Made by a program: the position numbers and the translations under genes. Shown here piece after piece: positions 1-8,493 of a stretch of 11,896 nt of DNA; the stretch's first letter is position 1, and each line of letters starts with the position of its first letter. This DNA comes from Bacillota bacterium (GTDB taxonomy: Bacteria > Bacillota_G > SHA-98 > UBA4971), in contig JAAZEW010000200.1 of the NCBI GenBank assembly GCA_012512055.1, positions 1 through 11,896 of the forward strand, in the 5' to 3' direction. The notes beneath the pieces are model-generated. The model was given only the letters and a program-made list of their open reading frames with translations, did no database searches and had not been told where the DNA came from.

Positions 1-14
1 GCAGATTCTCATTA

Positions 15-1154
15 TCACTCAAGATAGTCCTTAAGCTTCTTGCTCCGGCTGGGATGACGTAGCTTTCGCAAAGCCTTTGCCTCAATCTGACGAATGCGCT
101 CCCTCGTGACACCGAACTCCTGTCCCACTTCTTCAAGGGTTCTGGGACGGCCGTCATCTAGGCCGAATCTTAGCCTGAGCACCCTCTCCTCACGAGAAGT
201 AAGAGTGCCTAACACATCTTCAAGCTGTTCCTTTAACAGATAGAATGAGACTGCATCCACAGGCGCCAGGACATCCTCATCCTCAATGAAATCACCTAAA
301 TGACTATCTTCTTCCTCGCCAATAGGAGTCTCCAGGGACACCGGTTCCTGAGCAATTTTCAGAATCTCCCGCACCTTATCTTCAGTCATCCCCATGGCAT
401 CAGCGATTTCCTCAATTGAAGGCTCCCTGCCGTACTCCTGGAGAAGTTGCCGGGAAACCCGCATAAGCTTATTTATCGTCTCCACCATGTGGACAGGGAT
501 ACGGATAGTCCTTGCCTGGTCAGCAATGGCTCTCGTAACAGCCTGCCTAATCCACCAGGTCGCATAAGTGCTAAACTTATACCCCTTACGATAATCGAAT
601 TTCTCCACGGCTTTCAGAAGGCCGAGATTCCCTTCTTGGATGAGATCAAGGAAAAGCATTCCCCGCCCTACGTAACGCTTGGCTATGCTGACCACAAGGC
701 GCAAGTTAGCTTCGGCAAGCTCACGTCTTGCCTCTTCATCCCCTTGTTCGATACGCTTTGCGAGCTCAACCTCTTCCTCAGCCGTGAGAAGAGCCACCCG
801 GCCAATTTCCTTTAAGTACATCCTCACCGGATCGTCCACAGTCACACCTTCAAGGAGGGAGAGTTCGGTCTCAGCTTCATCTGGAGTAGCTTCTCCGTTT
901 GCTGTGTCATCTACATCCTTAGCCTTCACAGGCTTAATGAGGTCTGCTTCCGCCTCACCGTTGGCACCGGGCTCTTGAATAAGGTCAATACCCATCTGCT
1001 CTATGGAGTCGTAGACATCGTCAATCTGGTCAGGTGTCAACTCCACATCTTGCAAGGTGTCCATGATTTCCTTGTGTGTCAGGGTCCCTGACTTCTTCCC
1101 GTTTTCAATAAGCTTCATGACCTTAGGTATTTCCAAATGCTTTGGCCTGCTCAT
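15..1154 (-). CDS. rpoD: RNA polymerase principal sigma factor (sigma-70/SigA, RpoD)
   Basis: Housekeeping sigma factor that directs RNA polymerase to -10/-35 promoters. The protein is 379 residues, close to the size of Bacillus-type SigA and without the large non-conserved insert of proteobacterial RpoD. Visible parts are a short region 1.1 (about 5-60), an acidic linker (60-105), region 1.2 starting [12 protein letters not shown] (107-118), region 2 with [16 protein letters not shown] (150-165) and [17 protein letters not shown] (194-210, the -10 recognition helix), region 3 (about 218-295), and region 4 with the -35 helix-turn-helix [18 protein letters not shown] (341-358). The ATG has a purine-rich site (AGGGGGGATAGGG) just upstream. 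It lies 48 bases downstream of dnaG, so the two are probably cotranscribed. A 10-codon open frame (1157-1189) precedes it. Identity is secure from sequence and context. Confidence 0.98.
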   Translation of the reverse strand: MSRPKHLEIPKVMKLIENGKKSGTLTHKEIMDTLQDVELTPDQIDDVYDSIEQMGIDLIQEPGANGEAEADLIKPVKAKDVDDTANGEATPDEAETELSLLEGVTVDDPVRMYLKEIGRVALLTAEEEVELAKRIEQGDEEARRELAEANLRLVVSIAKRYVGRGMLFLDLIQEGNLGLLKAVEKFDYRKGYKFSTYATWWIRQAVTRAIADQARTIRIPVHMVETINKLMRVSRQLLQEYGREPSIEEIADAMGMTEDKVREILKIAQEPVSLETPIGEEEDSHLGDFIEDEDVLAPVDAVSFYLLKEQLEDVLGTLTSREERVLRLRFGLDDGRPRTLEEVGQEFGVTRERIRQIEAKALRKLRHPSRSKKLKDYLE

Positions 1155-1202
1155 CCCTATCCCCCCTTTCCGGTTCCGGTATATACCATAGACTCCTTAT
1201 CT

Positions 1203-3101
1203 TCATGAAGTCCCACGAAACGGCTGAAGTTCCTCTGAAATTCTCTTCTTGAGACGTCCCAGTTCTCTTAGCAACTCTCTCGATTTTTGCATCTCTCCTG
1301 TGTGACTTAAACTCATAAGTTCTTTTTCGATCTCGCGTATTCTGTCCGCAAGCCTATACTCAAGGATAACGTTTATACAGTCTTCAGTTGCCTTCTTTAG
1401 GTCATCCGGTAATTTCTCGTCTTCTCCGATGAGTATCCCTGCAGCGTATTCAAGAATCTCTCCATCGTCTATAAGCTCTATGGCTCTTCGAGAAGTTGAG
1501 CTGCCTTGTCCGGCACCCTCAGGATGCATATCTGAACTTACCTGGATTGCCTGGGCAAGCGCTCTGTGCCTTTCATCGGACAGCTCAGCCCAGTTGAGCC
1601 TTGCTGAAACCGTCTCCAAAACTGCCCTGCTCTCTGACATAAGTCTTAGGAGAAGCCTCTCAGCTTTCAGAACCTGAGCAGCCTCACCGGATCTGGCAAT
1701 ATCATCCTTAAAGTTAGTATACCTACTTGCTTCGAATCTATCCTGTGCCTCTCTGCCCCGGCTTCGCACCCTGCGTGAACCGGTTGCTTTGACTAACCGG
1801 TCGATATCTCCGAGCATTGCCTCTCGAGATACCCCCAGCATCTCCGCAGCCTTCTCGGCGTACTCCACCCGTTCGACAGCGCTTTCAACATTGGCAAGCA
1901 CCCGAGCCGCTTCTTTTGCAGCTTTCACCCTCTGATCAAGCTTGGAGGTGTCAGTCTGAGAAGCAATAAGGTATAATTTATAAGCCGTGAGCGGCCTTGC
2001 TTCTTCCAACGCTTGAGCCAAAGCTTGCTTACCATGTTTCCTTAGCATGGAGTCGGGGTCTTCTCCCGGAGGCAAGACCGCCACTTTTACACCTGCGCCT
2101 ACACCGGCCAGAATCTCCATACCTCGCAGTGTGGCTGCCCCACCTGCTGCGTCAGCATCGTAGGCAATGATCACCTGAGGAGCGTATCTTGACACAATCT
2201 CAGCTTGTTCTTTTGTAAGGGCAGTTCCAAGCGTAGCCACTACATTCGTAAAACCGAACTGATGGCACGTAATAGCATCTGTGTACCCTTCAACGATTAC
2301 AGCCCTGGATTCACACCTGATAGAATTCTTTGCAAGGGCAAGCCCATATACAGTCTTTCCTTTTCGAAATAGCGCTGTCTCAGGGGAATTCAGGTACTTT
2401 GGCTCCGAATCATCAAGAACCCTACCACCAAAGCCGATAATCCTCCCGGAAATGTCCGTGATAGGAAACATAAGCCGTCCTCGGAACCGGTCATAATGCC
2501 CTTTCCCACTCTTAGATGGTATGATAAGGCCTGCCGAGACAAGCTCTTCATGTAAAAAACCGCTTCCTGTAAGGGTTTTCAGCACGTTGTCCCATGCTTT
2601 CGGGGCATATCCTAATCTGAAGCATTTGACAGTATCTTCAGAAAGGCCTCGTCGTTTCACATAGTCTCTGGCTTCCCGAGCTTCCTGACTGTTGGCAAAA
2701 ACAGCCTGATAATGCTGACACGCTGCTTCCATACAGTCATACAGCCTACGCCGCTTCTCCCTGGCTGTCTTTGCCTCAGGAGACTCGTCTCTAAATAGCG
2801 GCACTCCAACCCTCTCAGCAAGCATTCTTGCTGCATCTCCGAAGTTCATGTTTTCGATTTTCATGACGAAGCTGAAAACGTCTCCGCCTGCACCGCATCC
2901 AAAGCAATAGAAAAGCTGCTTATCCGCTGATACCGTGAAAGACGGTGTCTTTTCTGAATGAAACGGGCATAATCCTTTATAGGTATTCCCGGCTTGCTTC
3001 AATAAGACATAACCTGATACTACTTCTACGATATCAGTTCGTGCGCGGATCTCATTTAGCGCCTCTTCACTGTAAATGCGCCCCTGACCTTGGCCGCGCA
3101 T
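1203..3101 (-). CDS. dnaG: DNA primase DnaG
   Basis: Synthesises the RNA primers for lagging-strand DNA replication, working with the replicative helicase. The protein is 632 residues, normal for the family. The N-terminal CHC2-type zinc site is C45-x2-H48 with C66-x2-C69. The catalytic core follows, with YGLALAK (252-258). The Toprim domain carries the metal-binding glutamate in VEGYTDA (E271) and the aspartates in AYDADAAG (D315, D317). The C-terminal part, about 450-632, is helical and charged, as expected for the helicase-binding domain, and is the least conserved portion. The ATG is preceded by AAGGG at a rather long spacing of about 12 bases, and I see no better in-frame start. The gene is followed by rpoD, the usual dnaG-rpoD pair. 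The 453 bases upstream are gene-free, so it probably has its own promoter there, but I could not find a convincing one. Confidence 0.98.
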   Translation of the reverse strand: MRGQGQGRIYSEEALNEIRARTDIVEVVSGYVLLKQAGNTYKGLCPFHSEKTPSFTVSADKQLFYCFGCGAGGDVFSFVMKIENMNFGDAARMLAERVGVPLFRDESPEAKTAREKRRRLYDCMEAACQHYQAVFANSQEAREARDYVKRRGLSEDTVKCFRLGYAPKAWDNVLKTLTGSGFLHEELVSAGLIIPSKSGKGHYDRFRGRLMFPITDISGRIIGFGGRVLDDSEPKYLNSPETALFRKGKTVYGLALAKNSIRCESRAVIVEGYTDAITCHQFGFTNVVATLGTALTKEQAEIVSRYAPQVIIAYDADAAGGAATLRGMEILAGVGAGVKVAVLPPGEDPDSMLRKHGKQALAQALEEARPLTAYKLYLIASQTDTSKLDQRVKAAKEAARVLANVESAVERVEYAEKAAEMLGVSREAMLGDIDRLVKATGSRRVRSRGREAQDRFEASRYTNFKDDIARSGEAAQVLKAERLLLRLMSESRAVLETVSARLNWAELSDERHRALAQAIQVSSDMHPEGAGQGSSTSRRAIELIDDGEILEYAAGILIGEDEKLPDDLKKATEDCINVILEYRLADRIREIEKELMSLSHTGEMQKSRELLRELGRLKKRISEELQPFRGTS

Positions 3102-3284
3102 GACTTTTCATATCCCTTCTTCCTGTAGACCAATAAAGCCAACTATTTCTAGTTATCCTTGTGTTTCGCCGTATCAAGCGTTTTTCCTTTTTTTTCGTGC
3201 CGCTGCCGATTAGTAAATCAAGACGATTTTAGCGGGTCTTCCATAATAAGATAAGATATCCCCCGGCGCCTAATCGCACAGGGG

Positions 3285-3326
3285 CTGATTTATCGAATTC
3301 GACGAATTAATTGAAAATCCTCCCTG
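3285..3326 (-). promoter_or_regulatory. Possible regulatory motif with ATTCGTCGAAT dyad
   Basis: On the minus strand an AGGGAGGA sequence is followed, after an AT-rich spacer, by the perfect dyad ATTCGTCGAAT, which overlaps a second palindrome TCGAATTCGA. CGTCGAA differs at one position from the Spo0A box TGTCGAA, so a Spo0A or other dimeric regulator site upstream of dnaG-rpoD is conceivable. The AGGGAGGA is not followed by a usable start codon and open frame, so it is not an obvious ribosome site. This is pattern recognition only; no regulator is demonstrated. Confidence 0.25.
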
Positions 3327-3398
3327 ATATGTGCTAGTTAACTCCATATGCTCAGTTTTCACCATTTACCTTAAGCTTACATAAATGTATTATTACTC

Positions 3399-3434
3399 AC
3401 TTGCATCAATATATGCCAGAAAATTCACGCAAGT
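3399..3434. repeat. Inverted repeat (12-base arms, 12-base loop)
   Basis: Minus-strand arms ACTTGCGTGAAT and ATTGATGCAAGT pair over 12 positions, with one G-G mismatch and one G-T wobble, around a 12-base loop. No T-run follows on either strand, so it is not a standard terminator. It could be part of a 3' untranslated structure, a small RNA or a protein-binding site upstream of dnaG. Confidence 0.55.
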
Positions 3435-3465
3435 GTGCTGTGCAGACTGCTTTCCCAAGGCTCTG

Positions 3466-3507
3466 CAATGAAATGCCCCCACGATCCCGAAGAATCAATG
3501 GGGACAT
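3466..3507 (-). terminator. Hairpin with UUCG loop after ppdK, likely terminator
   Basis: About 47 bases after the ppdK stop, the minus strand can fold ATGTCCCCAT, a one-base bulge, and GATTC around a TTCG tetraloop, pairing with GGATC and GTGGGGGCAT. That gives about 15 base pairs, with four G-C pairs in a row. The short tail TTTCATT follows. The stem and the C(UUCG)G loop are strong, but the U-tract is imperfect. It could therefore be a weak or partial terminator, or an mRNA-stabilising 3' end, between ppdK and dnaG-rpoD. Confidence 0.65.
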
Positions 3508-3554
3508 TAGCCGCTCAAAGCATAAGCCTATTCCGCTGTCATAGCCAAGAGGAT

Positions 3555-6254
3555 TTACACTGTTGAATACTCGGTCTTGACCTTCTTGGCGCCTGCCTTT
3601 CTTGGGTTCTTCAGTTCTGCCTGAGCTGCTGCCAGCCGAGCAATGGGCACACGATAAGGAGAGCAACTCACGTAATCCATCCCTACGTCATGACAGAACA
3701 CGACAGACGCAGGATCCCCTCCATGTTCCCCGCATATGCCTATCTCAAGATCGGCGTTGGCTGACTTTCCTCTTTCCACACCGATCCTGATAAGCTCGCC
3801 TACTCCCTTAATGTCAATAGTCTCAAAGGGGTTTGAAGGCAGAATCTTCTCATCAAGGTAGTGCGGCAGGAACTTGCCCTCGGCGTCATCCCGGGAAAAA
3901 CCGAATGTTGTCTGAGTCAAGTCGTTAGTACCGAAAGAGAAGAAGTCTGTCTTTAGAGCAATCTCGTCTGCGGTAAGAGCGGCTCTCGGGAGTTCAATCA
4001 TTGTGCCGATCATGTAGTTGAGTTTCACGCCGTACTTCGCTATTACCTCTTTCGCCACTCTGTCGATGATTTCCCGTGCTATCTCTATCTCGTTGACGTG
4101 TCCTGCCAGAGGTATCATAACCTCCGGCATGACCTTGCGCCCCTCTTTCGTGAGCTCGCATGCAGCCTCGAAAATCGCCCGCGCCTGCATCTCGGTTATC
4201 TCAGGGTAGGTTATGCCTACGCGGCATCCTCTGTGGCCGAGCATAGGGTTAAGCTCTCGTAGCCTGTCAATTCTGGTAAGAAGCGTTTGTTTTTCCTTGA
4301 GCTCTTGTGCCTTACCGCCTGTCGCCTTCAAAGTGGCTATCTCAACAAGCAGCTCCTCATAACTGGGCAGGAACTCATGAAGCGGTGGATCAAGAAGTCG
4401 GATAATCACAGAATAGCCTTCCATAGCTTTCAATATGCCTTTAAAGTCATTTTTCTGGAAAGGCAGTAGCTTGTCAAGGGCAGCACGTCTTGCCTCTTTA
4501 GTCTCAGCAAGTATCATATCCTGAACCACACGGATGCGATCTTCCCCAAAGAACATATGCTCTGTCCTGCATAGTCCTATGCCTTTTGCGCCGAATTCCA
4601 GAGCTGTCTCGGCATCATGGGGTGTATCAGCGTTGGCCCGGACACCTAATGTCCTGATCTCGTCAGCCCAACTCATGACGGTGGCAAAATCGCCGCCGAT
4701 GGAAGGCTCCTGGAGCTCTATTTCTCCCAGGAAAACCTTGCCGTGGGAACCGTCAATAGTAATGACGTCCCCTTTCTTCACAACAATACCGTCGATGTGG
4801 AACTCCTCGCGGACTTCATCGACAACAACAGCTTCGCAGCCGGTAACTGCCGGTTTACCCATACCACGAGCCACCACCGCAGCATGGCTTGTCTTCCCTC
4901 CGCGGCTGGTAAGGAACCCTTTTGCTGCAGCCATACCGTGTATGTCGTCAGGGGAAGTCTCTCTTCTTACGAGGATTACTTCTTCTCCTGTCTTTGCCAT
5001 CTCTTCAGCGTCGTCTGCGGTAAAGACTACCTTCCCCACAGCAGCCCCTGGAGAAGCAGCAACACCTTGAGCGATTGACTCCTGCTTTGTGTCGGGATCG
5101 ACAGTCTTGTGGAGCAGGGTGTCAAGCTGCCCGGCATCCACACGCAGTACGGCTTCTTCCTTAGTGATAAGCCCTTCGTGTACCATGTCCACAGCAATCC
5201 TCACGGCTGCTTGAGCAGTGCGCTTGCCTGCACGGGTCTGCAACATATACAGTTTGTTTCTCTGGATAGTGAACTCTACGTCCTGCATGTCACGGTAATG
5301 AGCGTCGAGATTCTCGAAGATGTCCGTAAGCTCCTTGTAGATCTCAGGCATCTCCTTCTTCAGATTGTCAAGGGGGAGAGGGGTCCTGATGCCTGCAACT
5401 ACGTCTTCGCCCTGGGCGTTCGGCAGGTACTCTCCATAGTACTTTCGTTCACCGGTGCCAGGGTCTCTTGTGAATGCCACACCGGAACCTGAGTCATCTC
5501 CCATATTACCGTATACCATTGCCTGGACGTTGACTGCAGTTCCCCAATCGCCGGGTATATTGTGTAGTTTGCGGTAGGTAATAGCTCTCGGATTCATCCA
5601 TGATCCGAAGACTGCATCTCGAGCCATGTCCAATTGCTGTCTGGAGTCTTCCGGGAAGCTACGCCCGGTTTTCTCCTCAACAAGGGCCTTGTATTTCTTG
5701 ACTATGTCTTTCAGAGCTTCTGCGTCAAGCTCTGTATCAAGACTTGCGCCAAGCGCCTCTTTCTTTGCTTCAAGAATAGCCTCGAACTCCTCATGAGGGA
5801 CTTCCATCACGACATCGCCGAACATTTGTATAAATCGCCGGTACGCATCGTATGCAAACCGCTCATTACCGGTCATTTTAATAAGACCCTGAATAGTTTT
5901 GTCGTTTAGTCCAAGATTAAGGACTGTATCCATCATGCCCGGCATTGACACTCTTGCGCCTGACCTCACAGATACAAGAAGTGGCTTCTCAGGATCACCC
6001 AGCTTAAGCCTCATTGCATCCTCGAGCTTCTTCAGGTTTTCGCCGATTTCAATGTCAAGCTCAGGAGGGTAATTTCGGTCACCTTCGTAATAGACTTTAC
6101 AGACTTCCGTTGTGATGGTAAAGCCCGGAGGGACAGGAATACCTATATTCGTCATCTCCGCAAGGTTGGCGCCTTTGCCTCCTAGCAAGTTCTTCATCTC
6201 CTGAGAACCTTCAGCTTTACCTGCGCCAAAAAAGTATACGTACTTTTTTGCCAT
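3555..6254 (-). CDS. ppdK: Pyruvate, phosphate dikinase
   Basis: Interconverts pyruvate + ATP + phosphate and PEP + AMP + pyrophosphate in the cytosol, linking glycolysis and gluconeogenesis. The protein is a full 899 residues. An N-terminal ATP-grasp region (about 1-340) includes GGKGANLAEM (25-34) and a QTRAGKRT segment (339-346). The phosphohistidine domain carries the swinging catalytic His457 in GGKTSHAA. The C-terminal PEP/pyruvate barrel has RTEHMFF (563-569), MLGHRGCR (671-678), GTNDLTQ (775-781) and the catalytic Cys841 in GICGEHGGDP. Thr455, two residues before the catalytic histidine, is the site phosphorylated by the regulatory protein PDRP in other organisms, but no PDRP (DUF299) gene is adjacent. 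Upstream is AAGGAGG about 13 bases from the ATG, plus a second AAGGAG directly abutting it. The 112-base gap to glyS has no clear promoter, so read-through from glyQS is plausible. Confidence 0.98.
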   Translation of the reverse strand: MAKKYVYFFGAGKAEGSQEMKNLLGGKGANLAEMTNIGIPVPPGFTITTEVCKVYYEGDRNYPPELDIEIGENLKKLEDAMRLKLGDPEKPLLVSVRSGARVSMPGMMDTVLNLGLNDKTIQGLIKMTGNERFAYDAYRRFIQMFGDVVMEVPHEEFEAILEAKKEALGASLDTELDAEALKDIVKKYKALVEEKTGRSFPEDSRQQLDMARDAVFGSWMNPRAITYRKLHNIPGDWGTAVNVQAMVYGNMGDDSGSGVAFTRDPGTGERKYYGEYLPNAQGEDVVAGIRTPLPLDNLKKEMPEIYKELTDIFENLDAHYRDMQDVEFTIQRNKLYMLQTRAGKRTAQAAVRIAVDMVHEGLITKEEAVLRVDAGQLDTLLHKTVDPDTKQESIAQGVAASPGAAVGKVVFTADDAEEMAKTGEEVILVRRETSPDDIHGMAAAKGFLTSRGGKTSHAAVVARGMGKPAVTGCEAVVVDEVREEFHIDGIVVKKGDVITIDGSHGKVFLGEIELQEPSIGGDFATVMSWADEIRTLGVRANADTPHDAETALEFGAKGIGLCRTEHMFFGEDRIRVVQDMILAETKEARRAALDKLLPFQKNDFKGILKAMEGYSVIIRLLDPPLHEFLPSYEELLVEIATLKATGGKAQELKEKQTLLTRIDRLRELNPMLGHRGCRVGITYPEITEMQARAIFEAACELTKEGRKVMPEVMIPLAGHVNEIEIAREIIDRVAKEVIAKYGVKLNYMIGTMIELPRAALTADEIALKTDFFSFGTNDLTQTTFGFSRDDAEGKFLPHYLDEKILPSNPFETIDIKGVGELIRIGVERGKSANADLEIGICGEHGGDPASVVFCHDVGMDYVSCSPYRVPIARLAAAQAELKNPRKAGAKKVKTEYSTV

Positions 6255-6366
6255 CTCCTTTTCTGACCTCCTTTACTTCTCAATGGATGTAAGTATTCAG
6301 CATGAACGCAAAGTGCAACCCAAGAAACCCCTTCTCCCGGAGCTTATTTGGGCAATATCACCCTCG

Positions 6367-8493
6367 CTATACTGCTTTTTCAACCACCTTACCAAGGTCG
6401 GCCACTTCCCGCGACAGGGAAGCGATATGAGCCAGAAGAGCAAGCCTGTTCCTGCGTACATTGTCATCCTCAGCCATTACAAGGACATCCGTGAAGAATA
6501 CGTCTATAGGTTCAGCCAATTGCGACAAAGCTCTTAGGATACCGGAGTAGTCCTTTTCCCTGAGCATTACGCGGACAGACTCGCGAGTGATGCAAAGAGC
6601 ATCGTAGAGCGTTCTCTCTGCAGGCTCACTAAGAAGAGACGGATCTACATCCCCATGATCAATGTCCCCGGCCAAGTCCCCGGCCAGACGTGACGCTCTT
6701 GTATACCCGGTGCACGCCAAAGCAAATTCCTTGGTTAAGCTGGCTTCTTGTAGCGCTTCTGCCCTCTTATGGGTGTCGGGCAAATCATCGAACCCTATTG
6801 CCATCGCTGCATCTACCAGGTCATATCTTATCCCTCTATCAATCAGGGATGATCTCGCCCGCTGGCTTAACCCATCAATAACATCAGCCACAGTCTCTTC
6901 GGAAGAACGTCCAAGCAACCCTTCGCTCTCAAGTAATGAAACAGCTTTGACAGCAAGCCAGGATACGGAGAGATGCACTTCACGTTCGCAAAGAATCGAT
7001 ATTATTCCTGAGATGCTGCGTCTTAATGCATAGGGGTCCTCCGAACCGGAAGGAATAATCCCGATGCCGAAAAAGCCTGCGACAGTATCCAGTTTGTCTG
7101 TAAGGGCAAGGATAACCCCGGCAGGGCTCTCAGGTACAGCATCTCCTCGGAACCTGGGCAAATAGTGCTCAAATATCGCTCGCGCAGTGTCTTCATTCTC
7201 ACCGGCGAGAAGAGCGTACTCCTGTCCCATCACGCCTTGAAGCTCAGGGAACTCCCTCACCATATTAGTGATAAGGTCAGCCTTGCACAGCCGTGCCGCT
7301 CTTTTCAGCTTAGCTTTTGTATCTTCATGACATTCTAACCTATCGGCAACAGCTTCTGAAAGAGCAACAAGGCGGAGGGTCTTCTCAAGAACGGTTCCGA
7401 GGCCTTCATGGAAGACAATTCCTTCAAGCTCTGGAACATAGGTTTCAAGTCGCGACTTTGTGTCTTCCTCATAGAAGAACTTGGCGTCCTTGAGTCTGGC
7501 TGAGAGCACTCGCTCATACCCCTTACGAACAGCGTCAATACGTGTATCAAGCCCGTCACGCACTGCAGCGAACACCGGAAGCAATGCGCCTTCATTGTCT
7601 TGAACAGGGAAGAACCGCTGATGCGCTTTCATAGAAGTGACAATTACCTCTTTAGGAAGGCTCAACAGATCTGAATCGAATCTGCCGGCTAAAGGCGCAG
7701 GGTGTTCAGCCAGGTATGTAAGCTCCGTAAGAAGCTTATCATCTTCAGCAACTTCGCCTCCGGCTCCCTCTGCCAGCTCCTCTATACCTTTTTCCACTAT
7801 TGCTCTTCGCTTATCCTGGTTGACAATGCAGTAAGCGCCTTCCAGAATAGCAAAGTAGTCCTCAGCTCTTGAGATCTCAATTATACCTGATGTCAGGAAT
7901 CTATGGCCTGATGTAAATCTATCCCCTTTTATGTCGTTTATTTCGATATCAATGACATCTTCGCCCAAAAGCGCAAGCAGCCACCGGATAGGCCTGACAA
8001 ACCTGAAACCGCCGTCTCCCCATCTCATAGCCCGCTCGAAACTCAATCCTCGGACAAAGCGTGTGAAAACACCTTTCAAAGCACTGATTGCTTCAGGGCC
8101 CGGCACCCTTAAAATGGCATATACAAACTTGCCCTTGGGCTCTTCTTTGATAATGAGGTCAGATACATCCACCCCTTGAGCATGGGCAAAGCCTATTGCA
8201 GCTCGTGTCGGTTCACCGGCTCCGTCAAAGGCGACACCATAGGCAGGGCCTCGCACTTCCCGCACAAGAGGGCGGGCAAAAGGGGCCACTTCCTTAATGT
8301 ACAGTACAAGTCTCCTGGGAGTGGCATATGCTCTTACAGAAGAATACTCAACCCGCTCTTCTTTAAGAAGGCGATCTGCACTTTCAGTCATTATGTTTAT
8401 GAGCTCCGGGAACAATCTGGCAGGCATTTCTTCTGTGCCTATTTCCAAGACAGCATCTCTCTTATTCAAAGACGCTCCCTGATTATCACTCAC
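6367..8493 (-). CDS. glyS: Glycyl-tRNA synthetase beta subunit
   Basis: The tRNA-recognition chain of the bacterial alpha2beta2 glycyl-tRNA synthetase. The protein is 708 residues from the chosen start, near the family's usual 680-700. Family landmarks include [13 protein letters not shown] (17-29), [17 protein letters not shown] (156-172), [10 protein letters not shown] (264-273), [17 protein letters not shown] (281-297), the HD-like central region with [23 protein letters not shown] (404-420) and [13 protein letters not shown] (466-478), and a C-terminal helical DALR-type anticodon-binding domain. I chose GTG at 8493 because AAGGGGGGG lies six bases upstream and it overlaps the glyQ stop by eight bases (GTGAGTGA), typical of translational coupling. 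An in-frame ATG at 8511 is the main alternative. A longer open frame to 8583 would run about 100 bases into glyQ and add residues not typical of the family. Confidence 0.97.
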   Translation of the reverse strand: MSDNQGASLNKRDAVLEIGTEEMPARLFPELINIMTESADRLLKEERVEYSSVRAYATPRRLVLYIKEVAPFARPLVREVRGPAYGVAFDGAGEPTRAAIGFAHAQGVDVSDLIIKEEPKGKFVYAILRVPGPEAISALKGVFTRFVRGLSFERAMRWGDGGFRFVRPIRWLLALLGEDVIDIEINDIKGDRFTSGHRFLTSGIIEISRAEDYFAILEGAYCIVNQDKRRAIVEKGIEELAEGAGGEVAEDDKLLTELTYLAEHPAPLAGRFDSDLLSLPKEVIVTSMKAHQRFFPVQDNEGALLPVFAAVRDGLDTRIDAVRKGYERVLSARLKDAKFFYEEDTKSRLETYVPELEGIVFHEGLGTVLEKTLRLVALSEAVADRLECHEDTKAKLKRAARLCKADLITNMVREFPELQGVMGQEYALLAGENEDTARAIFEHYLPRFRGDAVPESPAGVILALTDKLDTVAGFFGIGIIPSGSEDPYALRRSISGIISILCEREVHLSVSWLAVKAVSLLESEGLLGRSSEETVADVIDGLSQRARSSLIDRGIRYDLVDAAMAIGFDDLPDTHKRAEALQEASLTKEFALACTGYTRASRLAGDLAGDIDHGDVDPSLLSEPAERTLYDALCITRESVRVMLREKDYSGILRALSQLAEPIDVFFTDVLVMAEDDNVRRNRLALLAHIASLSREVADLGKVVEKAV

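Larger units (their letters stand above)
3102..3554 (-). other. Gene-poor intergenic region between ppdK and dnaG
   Basis: This stretch of 453 bases has no credible gene. Reading toward dnaG it holds a strong hairpin just after ppdK (3473-3507), a short dyad GCAGTCTGC (3442-3450), a second long inverted repeat (3399-3434), a motif with a purine-rich AGGGAGGA and an ATTCGTCGAAT dyad (3285-3326), and an A-rich tract (3181-3195 as T on the plus strand). Just after the A tract lies a TTGATA hexamer that could be a -35 element, but no good -10 element stands 16-18 bases after it. In several related Firmicutes, as I recall, a dgt gene lies between ppdK and dnaG. No recognisable remnant of it is visible here. 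Confidence 0.6.

Noticed and set aside
3170..3196. Plus-strand T-rich tract after a small CGC/GCG dyad, resembling a plus-strand terminator
   Set aside because: The stem is only about three base pairs and no plus-strand gene lies upstream. It more likely acts as an A-tract on the minus strand.
3406..3666. 86-residue minus-strand open frame overlapping the 3' end of ppdK
   Set aside because: It starts inside ppdK in another frame, has no ribosome site, resembles no family I know and crosses the post-ppdK hairpin.
4534..5070. 178-residue plus-strand open frame, and similar long plus-strand frames opposite rpoD, ppdK and glyS
   Set aside because: They lie wholly antisense to strongly conserved genes, have low-complexity Ser/Pro-rich composition and no family resemblance. 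They are shadow frames.
6255..6366. TTGCAC followed 17 bases later by TACTTA as a ppdK promoter
   Set aside because: The -10 element matches consensus at only about two positions, too weak to call.
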